Source: Methylococcales bacterium
GTDB lineage: Bacteria > Pseudomonadota > Gammaproteobacteria > Methylococcales > Methylomonadaceae
Direction of reading: 5' to 3'
Assembly (NCBI GenBank): GCA_028712795.1
Contig: JAQTPT010000010.1
Location: 1 to 64,000, forward strand
DNA length: 64,000 nucleotides
In this document: positions 36,549 to 45,192 of the stretch, one piece after another
Position numbering within the stretch: position 1 is the first letter of the stretch
How the letters are laid out: each line of letters starts with the position of its first letter
Position numbers and translations under genes: made by a program
Notes under the pieces: model-generated
Told to the model about the DNA's origin: nothing
The model's input: the letters and a program-made list of their open reading frames with translations, nothing else
The model's database searches: none

Positions 36549-37673
36549 CTAAAGATTTTGGTGAAAGAGGTTTAAGTCTTCAGTTTTTGGCGAGCGTTTC
36601 GTGCTGCTTACAAAAAGCCTCACTTGAGTCAACAGCTTTTGTGCCTGTAACCGGTTAACCGCAATGCCAATTTGTTTATAGGCATGAATAACGCCTTGCG
36701 TGCCTGAATGCTTCCCTAAAATCAGTTGATGCCTTCGCCCGACGATGGCGGGGTCAACGCCTTGATAATTATTCGGGTCTTTTAACAACCCATCGACATG
36801 GATGCCCGCTTCATGGCTAAATACGTTTTTGCCGATCAAACTTTTTCGACTGCCGATGGCATCCCCGGATGCCCGTGCCACCTGCTCGGATAACAAAGGA
36901 AAATTCTGTAGCAAGATGCCGGTTTCAAAACCATACAACTGCTTTAAACCCACTACAACCTCCTCCAATGCAGCATTTCCCGCGCGTTCGCCCAGACCAT
37001 TAACGGTAGTGTTGACATGCGTTGCTCCAGCCAGTGCTGCCGCCAGTGTATTGGCAGTCGCAAGACCCAAGTCATCATGGGCATGCATTTCAATTTCCAG
37101 ATCTGTCGCCGCCCGTAATTTTTTAATCGTCTCAAACACGCCGAAAGGTTCCATAATACCTACCGTATCGGCGAAACGGATTCTGCTCGCACCTGCCTGT
37201 TGCGCAGCATCAGTCATGTCTATTAAAAAACCCACGTCTGCCCGAGAGGCGTCTTCCATGCCTACGCAGACGTCCAAACCCAGAGCCCGTGCTTCCTGAA
37301 CACAGCTATTGATCGTGCTTAACACCCATTGACGGCTTTGTTTAAGCTTATGTTGAATATGCTGGTCGGAAGCCGAAATAGACAAATCGACTTTACCCAC
37401 ATTCAAGCCAACACAAGCGTGTAAATCATCGCGGCGCATTCGAGACCAGACCAGTAGCGTTGAGGGCAATCCCAATGCGGCAATGGCTTTGATTTCTTCC
37501 CTTTCAACAGCTCCCATTGCCGGAATGCCTATCTCCAACTCCTGCACGCCCAACCCGGAAAGCTGAGTTGCGATCGCCAGCTTTTCCACCAGCGAAAAAG
37601 CGACTCCCGCTGATTGTTCGCCATCCCTGAGCGTCGTGTCGTCTATGATGATTTGGCGTGCCTGAGTTTTCAT
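36549..37673 (-). CDS. nifV: homocitrate synthase
   Basis: Condenses acetyl-CoA and 2-oxoglutarate to homocitrate, the organic ligand of FeMo-co. 374 aa, usual length. The barrel motifs are IIDDTTLRDGEQSAGVAFS (metal-binding Asp), IEMHAHDDLGLATANTLAA (metal-binding His pair), VNTTVNGLGERAGNAALEEV and SHEAGIHVDGLL. A REPIN fills the gap to nifS, so the ribosome site (GGTGA) is weak and borders the repeat. Confidence 0.95.
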   Translation of the reverse strand: MKTQARQIIIDDTTLRDGEQSAGVAFSLVEKLAIATQLSGLGVQELEIGIPAMGAVEREEIKAIAALGLPSTLLVWSRMRRDDLHACVGLNVGKVDLSISASDQHIQHKLKQSRQWVLSTINSCVQEARALGLDVCVGMEDASRADVGFLIDMTDAAQQAGASRIRFADTVGIMEPFGVFETIKKLRAATDLEIEMHAHDDLGLATANTLAAALAGATHVNTTVNGLGERAGNAALEEVVVGLKQLYGFETGILLQNFPLLSEQVARASGDAIGSRKSLIGKNVFSHEAGIHVDGLLKDPNNYQGVDPAIVGRRHQLILGKHSGTQGVIHAYKQIGIAVNRLQAQKLLTQVRLFVSSTKRSPKTEDLNLFHQNL

Positions 37674-37681
37674 AATTCACC

Positions 37682-37759
37682 GTAGGGTACGCACCGCGTA
37701 CCATTTGGGGGTTTCCAGCAATACTATCGGTCTAAAAAGGGACGCAATGCGTACCCTAC
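37682..37759. repeat. REPIN (GGTACGCA family), copy 3, abutting nifS
   Basis: Inverted pair of 78 bp: GTAG-GGTACGCACCGCGTACC at the left, ACGCAATGCGTACC-CTAC at the right. The right end overlaps nifS: the TAG stop of nifS (37758-37756 on the minus strand) is part of the GTAG tetranucleotide. The interior differs from copies 1 and 2. The element separates nifS from nifV inside the operon. Confidence 0.85.
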
Positions 37760-38967
37760 GCATAAGTGGGTGCAAACGCTTTTTCTGGATCAACTACCGG
37801 GCCATCACCCTCCCAATAGGGTGACAACTTACGCAGAGTGGCAACGATACCTGGCATCACTTTCAACACAGTATCGACTTCCGACATTGTGTTATAGCGT
37901 GAAAAGGAAAAGCGGATGGTGCCGTGAGCGGCAGTGTAGGGGATATCCATCGCCCGCATCACATGCGAAGGCTCAAGTGAACCGGAAGTACAGGCTGAAC
38001 CACTGGAAGCTGCGATCCCTGCCTTATTCAACAACATCAAAATCGACTCGCCTTCGATATATTCAAAGGCGATGTCTGTCGTATTCGGTAAACGGTTGTA
38101 TAAATCGCCAGTGACAAAACAATGTGGAATCTGTTCAGTGATGCCGCGTTCAAGACGGTCACGCATGGCCTTAACTTTGGTGTTTTCATATTCGATGAAC
38201 TCTTGAGCCAGTTCACAGGCTTTTCCTAAGCCAACTATAGAGGCACTGTTTTCAGTCCCGGCCCGCCTGCCGCGCTCCTGATGACCGCCGCGTAACAAAG
38301 GACGATATCGCGTGCCACGGCGCAAGTATAAAACACCAATGCCTTTTGGCGCGTGAAGCTTATGCCCGGACAACGACAACATATCAATTTTGGTATCTTG
38401 CAGCATCATTGGAATCTTGCCCACCGCCTGAACCGCGTCGGTATGAAACATCACACCCTTTGCGTTAGCCATTTCCGCCATTTCAGCAACAGGGAAAATA
38501 GTGCCTGTTTCATTATTCGCCCACATCACTGATACAATTGCCACCTGATCGGACAATAAATTCTGATAGGCATTCAAATTCAAGCGGCCTGCCTTATCAA
38601 CCGGCATTCGATGAATGGTGTAACCATCTTTTTCAAGATAGTCACACAAACTTAGAATCGCGGGATGTTCCACTGCGGTGGTAATGATTTCTTTCTTGTC
38701 CGGCTGTGCTTTAATCGCTGAAAGAATGGCTGTTGAATTTGATTCGGTGCCGCAGGATGTAAAAATGATTTCAGAATCATGTTCACAACCAATCAGCGCC
38801 TGAACCTGTTGGCGGGCATGTTTAAGACCCCGCGCCACGCCATCGGCAAATTTATGGATGGAGGATGGATTGCCGTATTGTTCAAGAAAATAAGGAATCA
38901 TCACATCGACCACGGCGTGATCAACCTTGGTGGTCGCATTATTATCCAGATATATATCAGTCATCAT
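37756..38967 (-). CDS. nifS: cysteine desulfurase NifS
   Basis: PLP enzyme that removes sulfur from cysteine for Fe-S cluster assembly on NifU. 403 aa. The PLP Lys is in [19 protein letters not shown] and the catalytic Cys is in [17 protein letters not shown]. Two adjacent ATGs (38967 and 38964) overlap the nifU stop; the second has the better spacing from GAGG. The extreme C-terminus (FAPTYA) ends at a TAG supplied by a REP element, so the native end may have been altered. Confidence 0.95.
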   Translation of the reverse strand: MMTDIYLDNNATTKVDHAVVDVMIPYFLEQYGNPSSIHKFADGVARGLKHARQQVQALIGCEHDSEIIFTSCGTESNSTAILSAIKAQPDKKEIITTAVEHPAILSLCDYLEKDGYTIHRMPVDKAGRLNLNAYQNLLSDQVAIVSVMWANNETGTIFPVAEMAEMANAKGVMFHTDAVQAVGKIPMMLQDTKIDMLSLSGHKLHAPKGIGVLYLRRGTRYRPLLRGGHQERGRRAGTENSASIVGLGKACELAQEFIEYENTKVKAMRDRLERGITEQIPHCFVTGDLYNRLPNTTDIAFEYIEGESILMLLNKAGIAASSGSACTSGSLEPSHVMRAMDIPYTAAHGTIRFSFSRYNTMSEVDTVLKVMPGIVATLRKLSPYWEGDGPVVDPEKAFAPTYA

Positions 38968-39869
38968 GCCACCTCAATATTGACTAACTTCGACATTTCC
39001 GTGGCCGGTACAACTTTAATGAATTCGCCCATGACTTCCATCAGGCGTTGTTGAATTCCCGCAATGGTCATTGCCGCCATTTGACAGCCATTACATGCGC
39101 CGGTCATATTGACATAAGCCGTGTTACCCATCACTTCAACCAGTTCCACATCCCCGCCATCCGCCATCAGCGCCGGTCTTAGCGACTCCAGCACCTGCTC
39201 GATTTTTTTGATGCGTTGCAAATTGGTCAGTGGCGCTTTAACGGCTGCGATTTTAATGGGAGCTTCCACGGGGGCGGCTTTTGGGTCAAATTTCTCGCCT
39301 TTTTCTGCCAGCACTTTTTCCAGAATGGCTTCAATGTCTTCGTGACAAGCTGCGCAACCTCCGCCCGCCTTGGTGAAATTGGTGACATCTTCAACAGTCC
39401 GCAATTTATTGGCCCAGACCATTTCTTCAATCATCACGGCATCAATCGCGAAACATTTACAGATCAGCGCGCCTTCTTCATGGTCGTCTTTCCATTCTTC
39501 TCCGCGATAATTGGCAATCGCCGCTTGCAGCGCTTCCCGTCCCATTACCGAACAGTGCATTTTTTCGGGCGGCAATCCCTCGAGATGATCGGCGATATCC
39601 TGATTGGTCACCTTTAGAGCTTCATCCAGCGTCATGCCTTTAATGATTTCAGTCAGAACCGAGGAGGAAGCAATTGCGGAACCACAACCAAAAGTTTGAA
39701 AACCTGCTTCAAGGATGACTTCACTATCATCATCGACTTTTAGCGTAAGCCTCAAAGCGTCCCCGCAACTGATTGAACCCACTTCGCCTGTTGCATTGGC
39801 ATCAACAACCGCGCCGGCATTTTTTGGGTTAAAAAAATGCTCTTTTACTTTGTCTGAATAGTCCCACAT
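38964..39869 (-). CDS. nifU: Fe-S scaffold protein NifU
   Basis: 301-aa three-domain scaffold. The IscU-like N-terminal domain has ligand Cys residues in [28 protein letters not shown] and [12 protein letters not shown]. The central permanent [2Fe-2S] domain has [10 protein letters not shown] and [15 protein letters not shown]. The C-terminal Nfu domain has [16 protein letters not shown]. It assembles clusters for nitrogenase with sulfur from NifS. The ribosome site GAGGAT is well spaced, and a REPIN separates it from iscA-nif. Confidence 0.96.
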   Translation of the reverse strand: MWDYSDKVKEHFFNPKNAGAVVDANATGEVGSISCGDALRLTLKVDDDSEVILEAGFQTFGCGSAIASSSVLTEIIKGMTLDEALKVTNQDIADHLEGLPPEKMHCSVMGREALQAAIANYRGEEWKDDHEEGALICKCFAIDAVMIEEMVWANKLRTVEDVTNFTKAGGGCAACHEDIEAILEKVLAEKGEKFDPKAAPVEAPIKIAAVKAPLTNLQRIKKIEQVLESLRPALMADGGDVELVEVMGNTAYVNMTGACNGCQMAAMTIAGIQQRLMEVMGEFIKVVPATEMSKLVNIEVA

Positions 39870-39899
39870 TGATTTATCCTCGGATTAGCTGGGTAGCTT

Positions 39900-39978
39900 G
39901 TAGGGTGGGCAGAGCTTTTCTGACCACCGTGTTGCGATACATGCAATAAAAGGGGGCAAATAAAATTGCCCACCCTAC
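39900..39978. repeat. REPIN (GGTGGGCA family) between iscA-nif and nifU
   Basis: GTAG-GGTGGGCA followed by a loop and TGACCACC at the left, and TTGCCCACC-CTAC in inverse orientation at the right, 79 bp in all. Its right end falls 2 nt before the iscA-nif stop codon. A single copy of the same family is at 42555-42583. Confidence 0.8.
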
Positions 39979-39979
39979 A

Positions 39980-40333
39980 TTACGAACAGGGTTTTCCAGC
40001 GCCTTCGGCGCTGGTGTTAAAAGAAGTCCCGCAAGCGCAGCTCTTAACTGCGTTAGGATTGGTAAACTTGAATCCCGAACCTTCGAGGCTATCGAGAAAA
40101 TCGATGGACATGCCGTCCAGCATTGGCATGCTAACCGGGTCGATAAACACCTTCACGTCGCCGCAATCAATAACAGTATCTTCCGGTGTGTGGCTGCCTT
40201 CAAGCTTCAGTCCGTATTGATAACCCGAGCAGCCACCATCGGTCACTTCTATCCGCAAACCCGCTAAGGGCGTTTCCGAACCGGCAATAAACCGGCCAAC
40301 AGCGCTAACGGCTTTTTCTGTTAATGTAATCAT
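39980..40333 (-). CDS. IscA-type Fe-S protein of the nif operon
   Basis: 117-aa A-type carrier from ATG 40333 (MITLTEKAVSAVGRFIA), which has AGGAG upstream; a longer frame starts nine codons earlier. The three conserved Cys are in VTDGGCSGYQYGL and KSCACGTSFNTS. In Azotobacter the equivalent gene lies just upstream of nifU. It is the first gene after the sigma-54 promoter and probably delivers or stores clusters or iron. Confidence 0.93.
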   Translation of the reverse strand: MITLTEKAVSAVGRFIAGSETPLAGLRIEVTDGGCSGYQYGLKLEGSHTPEDTVIDCGDVKVFIDPVSMPMLDGMSIDFLDSLEGSGFKFTNPNAVKSCACGTSFNTSAEGAGKPCS

Positions 40334-40378
40334 TTTTATGTTCTCCTGAATGAGTGGCATCGTTCTTGATAATACTTA

Positions 40379-40395
40379 TAGCAACCTGTATGCCA
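40379..40395 (-). promoter_or_regulatory. sigma-54 promoter of the nif operon
   Basis: The minus strand reads TGGCATACAGGTTGCTA, matching TGGCAYR-N4-TTGCW at every defining position, with the correct 10-nt spacing between GG and GC. The predicted start point is about 12 nt downstream, giving a leader of roughly 35 nt before iscA-nif. Confidence 0.85.
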
Positions 40396-40502
40396 TTTCG
40401 TTATTTATTCGCTAATAGACTGTTTAACAAAGCCTTAATAAACAAGTTATACAATAAACAACGTCTTAACAAACAGGTTTCAATCAGACAATCGACTAAC
40501 AA

Positions 40503-40518
40503 TGTAGGCTTTGCTACA
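40503..40518. promoter_or_regulatory. NifA upstream activator site
   Basis: TGTAGGCTTTGCTACA is an exact TGT-N10-ACA palindrome, the NifA binding consensus. It lies about 110 bp upstream of the -24 element of the iscA-nif promoter, the usual distance for looping, and 20 bp before the divergent NifZ-like gene. Confidence 0.8.
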
Positions 40519-40538
40519 AAATAAATGAGGATTATGAA

Positions 40539-40802
40539 ATGACTGTAGAAGATTTAGATATCGGTGATGTCGTCTATGCCGCCAATACGATTACAGATGA
40601 TGGTACAATACCCGAAGGTTTCGAAGGCAAAATATTGGCCGAAGCCGGAGCTCGCGGTGTTATTACCATGATTGGACATGTTGAAGATGAACCGTCCCGC
40701 TCTGTTTGGCTGGTGCGTTTTGAAGATAAGGACAGAAATTTGGGTAACCCCGTTGGATGCTGGGCCGAGGATTTGGTAGTTGAGGCTAAGCGAATCAATT
40801 AA
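40539..40802 (+). CDS. short NifZ-domain protein
   Basis: 87-aa protein: LDIGDVVYAANTITDDGTIP, then ARGVITMIGHVEDEPSRSVW and NPVGCWAEDLVVE. This is the single SH3-like NifZ domain, about half the length of the nifZ at 33905-34384. It is divergent from the main operon and shares its NifA site region, but no sigma-54 promoter of its own was found. It may act in MoFe protein maturation like NifZ. The ribosome site is AUGAGG about 10 nt before the ATG. Confidence 0.82.
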   Translation: MTVEDLDIGDVVYAANTITDDGTIPEGFEGKILAEAGARGVITMIGHVEDEPSRSVWLVRFEDKDRNLGNPVGCWAEDLVVEAKRIN

Positions 40803-40828
40803 CGGTGTTAAGTAAATGCTAAAATTTT

Positions 40829-40886
40829 CACCACGACGACACGAAGAATAATGATCAAGCCTTGAACTTCCCGTGTCATCGTGGTG
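40829..40886. repeat. inverted repeat after the NifZ-like gene
   Basis: CACCACGACGACACG (40829-40843) and CGTGTCATCGTGGTG (40872-40886) form a 15-bp stem with one mismatch and a 28-nt loop. No T-run follows. The motif resembles dispersed CACCACGA...CACGAAG repeats common in bacterial genomes. It separates the NifZ-like and SagB-like genes. Confidence 0.6.
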
Positions 40887-40971
40887 CCTTATGTTGATTC
40901 TACCTGGCCCCCCTGTGCTACAGTCCACTTCCCGTTGGAAAATGGCTGATCCTCCTTGTATTGAAGTCGTT

Positions 40972-42558
40972 ATGAATAAGCAAACCGAAACCGTCATAAA
41001 CTACCACAATCGTACCAAACACCGGTTGGAGCGATACGCCAAAGGCCCTGATTCAATCGATTGGGACGATCAACCCGATCAATTTCGACGCTTTTCCGGC
41101 TGTGATATTGTTACTCTGCCCAAGACGGGGACTGAACTTGAACCGTTATTTGCCGGCCTGGATAACCCGGAAACAATACCGGCCAAACCGTTAACGCTGG
41201 CAAATGCCGGTTTGTTGCTTGAACTGGCGTTTGGCCTGTCGGCCTGGAAACAGTTCGGGCCAAGCCGATGGGCATTACGCTGCAATCCATCCAGCGGCAA
41301 CCTGCATCCAACCGAAGCTTATTTGATCAGTACGGGCAATGATTTTATTAAATCCGGGGTTTACCACTATGTCAGTCACGACCATAGTCTTGAACAGCGT
41401 TGTCAGTTTACGGACAATGTTCCTGAATCCGTTATTCTGATTGGCTTGTCTTCAGTTCATTGGCGGGAAGCCTGGAAATACGGCGAACGGGCTTTCCGTT
41501 ATTGCCAGCATGATATTGGCCATGCCTTGGGCGCGTTACATTACGCGGCGGCGACGCTGGGATGGTCAATTCAATTACTGGCAGAATGGTCCGATGATGA
41601 TATCGCCAAGCTATTGGGGCTTGCCCGGAGCGATGACTTCAAACCACTTGAACACGAATTCCCCGATCTTATTTGCCGGATTAATACACAGGCTGGCAGC
41701 AAGCCCTTGGATATCAGAATCCTATTGGAACATGCGCAAACAGGTACCTGGTCCGGAAAAGCCGATAGCCTTCGCGCCTATCACCTCTATAAATGGCCGA
41801 TCATCGATGAAGTCGCTTTTGCCGCCAGCAAACCGCGAACGGAAGAACCTGACAAGCCAATCGCCCGGCAGCACATCATAAAATCATCCTGCGCCAAAAC
41901 AGCCACGGCAATCATCCGTCAACGCCGCAGCGCCCAACAGTTTGACGGCAGAATGACGCCGATGCCGCAAACTGATTTTTACCGGATGCTGGCCGCCGTG
42001 TTACCCACAACAGCCGCATCCGAATTCTGGCCTTGGCCACCGAAAATTCATCTGTTTATTTTTGTCCATCGTGTTGAAGGTTTAGCGCCCGGTTTATACG
42101 CGCTGCCAAGGGATCAAAATGCGCTGGAAAAATTGCGGGCCGCAACCCTGGCTGAATTTGACTGGCAAAAAATATCTCAAGTAATACCGCTATACCACTT
42201 GTATTCAGGCGATTGCAGGGTACAAGCCAAAACGCTTTCCTGCCATCAACCGATTGCTAGCGACAGCGCCTTTAGCCTGGGCATGGTCGCGGAATTCTGC
42301 GAAACCATCGAAACAACACCGTGGCTTTACCGCCGCTTGTTCTGGGAATGCGGCCTGATAGGTCAAGTGCTCTATCTGGAAGCGGAAGCGGCGGGCATTC
42401 GCGGCACAGGCATCGGCTGTTACTTTGATGACAGCGTGCATGAGCTTTTAGGCTTCAAGGATGAGCAATTTCAAAGCCTTTATCATTTTACGGTAGGTAA
42501 ACCGTTGGAAGATAAACGGCTGGAAACGTTACCGGCTTATGGGCATTTAAAAACGTAG
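40972..42558 (+). CDS. SagB/ThcOx-type nitroreductase-like protein, two domains
   Basis: 528 aa from ATG 40972 (MNKQTETVINYHNRTKHRLE). The first half carries the SagB/ThcOx core with RCNPSSGNLHPTEAYLIS and the FMN-contact region AFRYCQHDIGHALGALHYAA. The second half, after IIRQRRSAQQFDGRMT, repeats the nitroreductase layout in weaker form (ETIETTPWLYRRLFWECGLI, EAAGIRGTGIGCYFDDSVHE). SagB enzymes oxidise azolines in peptide toxins, but no cyclodehydratase or precursor gene is here. Members next to nif genes may be redox enzymes of other function. Its TAG stop lies within a REP. Confidence 0.82.
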   Translation: MNKQTETVINYHNRTKHRLERYAKGPDSIDWDDQPDQFRRFSGCDIVTLPKTGTELEPLFAGLDNPETIPAKPLTLANAGLLLELAFGLSAWKQFGPSRWALRCNPSSGNLHPTEAYLISTGNDFIKSGVYHYVSHDHSLEQRCQFTDNVPESVILIGLSSVHWREAWKYGERAFRYCQHDIGHALGALHYAAATLGWSIQLLAEWSDDDIAKLLGLARSDDFKPLEHEFPDLICRINTQAGSKPLDIRILLEHAQTGTWSGKADSLRAYHLYKWPIIDEVAFAASKPRTEEPDKPIARQHIIKSSCAKTATAIIRQRRSAQQFDGRMTPMPQTDFYRMLAAVLPTTAASEFWPWPPKIHLFIFVHRVEGLAPGLYALPRDQNALEKLRAATLAEFDWQKISQVIPLYHLYSGDCRVQAKTLSCHQPIASDSAFSLGMVAEFCETIETTPWLYRRLFWECGLIGQVLYLEAEAAGIRGTGIGCYFDDSVHELLGFKDEQFQSLYHFTVGKPLEDKRLETLPAYGHLKT

Positions 42559-42583
42559 GGTGGGCAACGCTTTTCTGCCCACC
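42555..42583 (+). repeat. REP (GGTGGGCA family) providing the SagB stop codon
   Basis: GTAG then GGTGGGCA, a 9-nt loop and TGCCCACC, perfect 8-bp arms. Bases 42556-42558 (TAG of GTAG) are the stop codon of the upstream SagB-like gene. Confidence 0.8.
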
Positions 42584-42670
42584 GTTTACAACACCAACCG
42601 ATTAAGCTGATGGGAAATGAGGCATTGCACGCCCTTCTCGGCTTTATTCAAACAACGCCCCAAGGCGAGA

Positions 42671-43885
42671 TTACTTTTTCTCCAGGGCCTCAATTCTTTT
42701 TAGCAAAACCGCAATCGTTTTATCCTGCTCCTGAATGGCTTTAATCATCGGTGCCAGAAGATCGTTATAGCGCACGGTCATGTATTTGTCCGGTGAGCCG
42801 TCTTCCTCAATGATACCGGCGTTCTTGTAACCCGCATCGCTTAATGTCTGTTGCAGCTCTTGCGCGATGAAGCCCCACTCTTTTGTTTTCGCCGCATTAT
42901 TGTTGCGGATATATTCTACAGGGCGCAATTGGGTGATGAAGTCGAGTCCCAAAGGCAAATCGTTGATGTGGTTTTTAAGGCGCTTGTCGGAAGTCGATGA
43001 CCAAGGCACTTGCCCTTCGATTCGGGTGACCGAGGTATTGCCGATCCGCACCTTGTTGCAGGCGTTGACTTTTGCTTTATAGCCGATAGCTGTCGCATTA
43101 GTAAGTCCGCCTGAAGTAACGTCTGCCAGATAGCCCATAACTGTGTTTCGACTTCCTGTGATGTTAGATAAAAGCGCCTTAAACCCTACGGCGGTGTTGT
43201 TACTTCCTCTGGTGTTGGAATAAAGCGCATAGCTTCCATTGGCTGTGTTGTAACTTCCTGTGGAGTTATAGGAAAGTGCATCATATCCATTGGCAATGTT
43301 GTAATGTCCTGTGCTGTTTTGCCAAAGTGCATAGGATCCATTTGCGGTGTTGTAATTTCCTATGGTGTTAACTGAAAGTGCTTGATCTCCAATGGCAGTG
43401 TTGGAACTTCCTGTGGTGTTGAAAAAAAGTGCAAGATTTCCATTTGCGGTGTTGCTATTTCCTGTGGTGTTTTGTGCAAGCGCGACAGCTCCAGTGGCAG
43501 TGTTTTGGTTTCCTGTAGTGTTTGCATAAAGCGCCTGGACTCCAGTGGCAGTGTTGTAATTTCCTGTGGTGTTGGTATAAAGTGCGGAATTTCCATTGGC
43601 AACGTTGCCATCTCCTGTGGTGTTGGAATAAAGCGCCCGGGCTCCAATGGCGATGTTGCTACTTCCAGTGTAGTTGGAAGAAAGTGCATAGTATCCATCG
43701 GCGGTGTTGTAAGTTCCTCTGGTAGTCGATGGAAGCGCGCCCTTTCCAGTGGACGTGTTGGTGTCATCTGCTTCCGCAGGACTGGCAAGAGCCATGGCTA
43801 GCGCTGCGACCACTGAGGTGGTTAAAAACGACGTTTTGAAACGACAGGCGGGTTTAAGGGTATTGCTGGGGATATTAGTTTTCAT
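42671..43885 (-). CDS. exported repeat protein with C-terminal S74 chaperone domain
   Basis: 404 aa from ATG 43885. A signal peptide precedes ASPAEAD (about residue 39). Residues 60-246 are eleven 17-residue repeats of the form NTAxGxxALxxNTTGxx, a left-handed helix type known from YadA-like heads and phage tail spikes. A linker (TNATAIGYKAKV) leads to an intramolecular chaperone of peptidase S74 type: SDKRLKNHINDLPLGLDFI contains the Ser-Lys pair. The last 25 residues are a coiled coil. It is probably a trimeric surface or adhesin-like protein that self-cleaves. Confidence 0.85.
   Translation of the reverse strand: MKTNIPSNTLKPACRFKTSFLTTSVVAALAMALASPAEADDTNTSTGKGALPSTTRGTYNTADGYYALSSNYTGSSNIAIGARALYSNTTGDGNVANGNSALYTNTTGNYNTATGVQALYANTTGNQNTATGAVALAQNTTGNSNTANGNLALFFNTTGSSNTAIGDQALSVNTIGNYNTANGSYALWQNSTGHYNIANGYDALSYNSTGSYNTANGSYALYSNTRGSNNTAVGFKALLSNITGSRNTVMGYLADVTSGGLTNATAIGYKAKVNACNKVRIGNTSVTRIEGQVPWSSTSDKRLKNHINDLPLGLDFITQLRPVEYIRNNNAAKTKEWGFIAQELQQTLSDAGYKNAGIIEEDGSPDKYMTVRYNDLLAPMIKAIQEQDKTIAVLLKRIEALEKK
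43148..43708 (-). repeat. eleven tandem 51-bp coding repeats
   Basis: Each unit encodes a 17-residue repeat within the S74 protein. Units are similar but not identical, with strongest conservation at AA(C/T)AC(A/C)(A/G)C... and TATAACTCCACAGG-like stretches. Such arrays can change copy number by slippage or recombination. Confidence 0.85.
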
Positions 43886-44282
43886 GATGCTGTCCTCGTG
43901 ATTGATGATGGGTTTGCGAGGGTTGGCATTTTTTGAATACCCAAAAACGCAATAAATAAAACGCAAGACTTTAATTTGTAAAGATTTTGCCAATATTTAT
44001 AACGAATTATCAGCTATATAAATCAATTGCTTGCTTGCTGATTAATTCAGCATTGCCTATTCTGGCTCTCTAACATTTCGATCTTGCGTTATTACGGGTT
44101 TTATGTGTGCTAAAGACCCTGGAAACGGAGCAACGCCAAAAATAATGACTTCCTCGCGATCATCAGTGTTCCATAGATTATTCATTTTTACTATCCGTAT
44201 AAATACTTATATGATTGTTTTATTTATGGTCACCTTTGACAGCCGAGTAGTCAGCTATAGCCATTCAAGCTGGATTCGGTAA
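43886..44282. other. gene-free stretch
   Basis: About 400 bp upstream of the S74 gene, A+T rich. It should contain that gene's promoter. No RNA gene, REP or convincing open frame was seen. Confidence 0.35.
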
Positions 44283-44510
44283 AAGAACAAAGCGCACGCA
44301 GTAGTTGATGGCGCGACGTTGGTAACTGGCCAGATTGACCAACAATTCGGCGCTCAAGGCAGTTTCCTGATCGACATTTATCCTGTCTGTGATTATCTTG
44401 CGGCAGCAGCAATAGCTTGTGCGCCCATGAACGAGAAAGTCTGGCTGGACAAACAAAAAGAACTGTTAAAACAAAATGACTACCAAAGTGTTTTGGACGG
44501 AACCTTATAA
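44283..44510 (+). pseudogene. DDE-type transposase fragment (ISKra4-like)
   Basis: 76 codons without a proper start, entered after an in-frame TAA, reading VVDGATLVTGQIDQQFGAQG, then SFLIDIYPVCDYLAAAAIAC and WLDKQKELLKQNDYQSVLDG. The D-containing strand followed by the DYLAAAA helix is typical of DDE transposases of the ISKra4 type. Both ends of the gene and the element are missing. Confidence 0.6.
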
Positions 44511-44598
44511 AACTAATCATCAGACTTTTCAATTGCTAAAAGCCGTATATTCTCTCTGATTTCGAAAAAATTTTGCGGCGCAACCCGCAACACAAGCC

Positions 44599-45192
44599 CT
44601 AAAGCCTCAAATGCAGTATGCCAAGGATAACTGTATTCAGGAGGTTTATAGTGGGTTGAATCTGCTCGATAATTTGATTCCAGCGGATTCCCCCTATCCA
44701 ATCAATAAAAATAACATCATGGGGCTGTGAAGGGAAACGGTCAGCCAACAAGAATGCATCGGGTGATTTGGCATCCAGATAATAAATTTTCGATTTTCCC
44801 GTGCCGCCTCTGAAGATAAAGATTCGGGCCGCGTCGGCAAAATCCTGGTTTATTCCCCCTGCATCACTCAGTGCTTCAGCCATGGTCATCCGGCCATTGA
44901 TCATATACAGACTACGTGATCCTGTAGAGTTACTGCCGCGAGCAAATTCCGCACTGCCGGAACCGGTATTGTAACCTAAGCTAACGTTGCTGAAATCTTT
45001 TTCCAGGTAATCGATTAACTGAGGCGTAATGGGTTCAAAATCGATTTTTTTCAAAATGGCTGCATTGTTTTCCGCAACAGGCATCTCTTCGCTTGGCTGA
45101 GAGTTAAAATGCCATAGATGCTGACCCGGAACGACAGAGCAAGCTCCAAGCTGGCTCAATGCAATTAAGGTTAGTAAGTTATTGATTCGCAT
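44599..45192 (-). pseudogene. Wza-like polysaccharide export lipoprotein, internally deleted
   Basis: 197 aa from ATG 45192. The lipobox LGAC (Cys18) and VVPGQHL plus FEPITPQLIDYL match the N-terminus of Wza. The C-terminal part (MTMAEALSDAGGINQDFADA, ARIFIFRGG, LLADRFPSQPHDVIFID) matches the last Wza domain. The roughly 130-residue poly-export and first SLBB region that should lie between them is absent, replaced by a short Gly/Ser stretch. It cannot form the usual octameric channel and is probably a deletion product. No other capsule genes are near. Confidence 0.7.

Noticed and set aside
40503..40539. A sigma-54 promoter for the divergent NifZ-like gene
   Set aside because: No GG-N10-GC pattern with flanking TGGC/TTGC occurs on the plus strand between the activator site and the gene.
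43148..43708. Regular 51-bp repeats that could suggest a CRISPR array
   Set aside because: The repeats are contiguous, in frame, translate to a 17-residue motif, and have no unique spacers; no cas gene is near.
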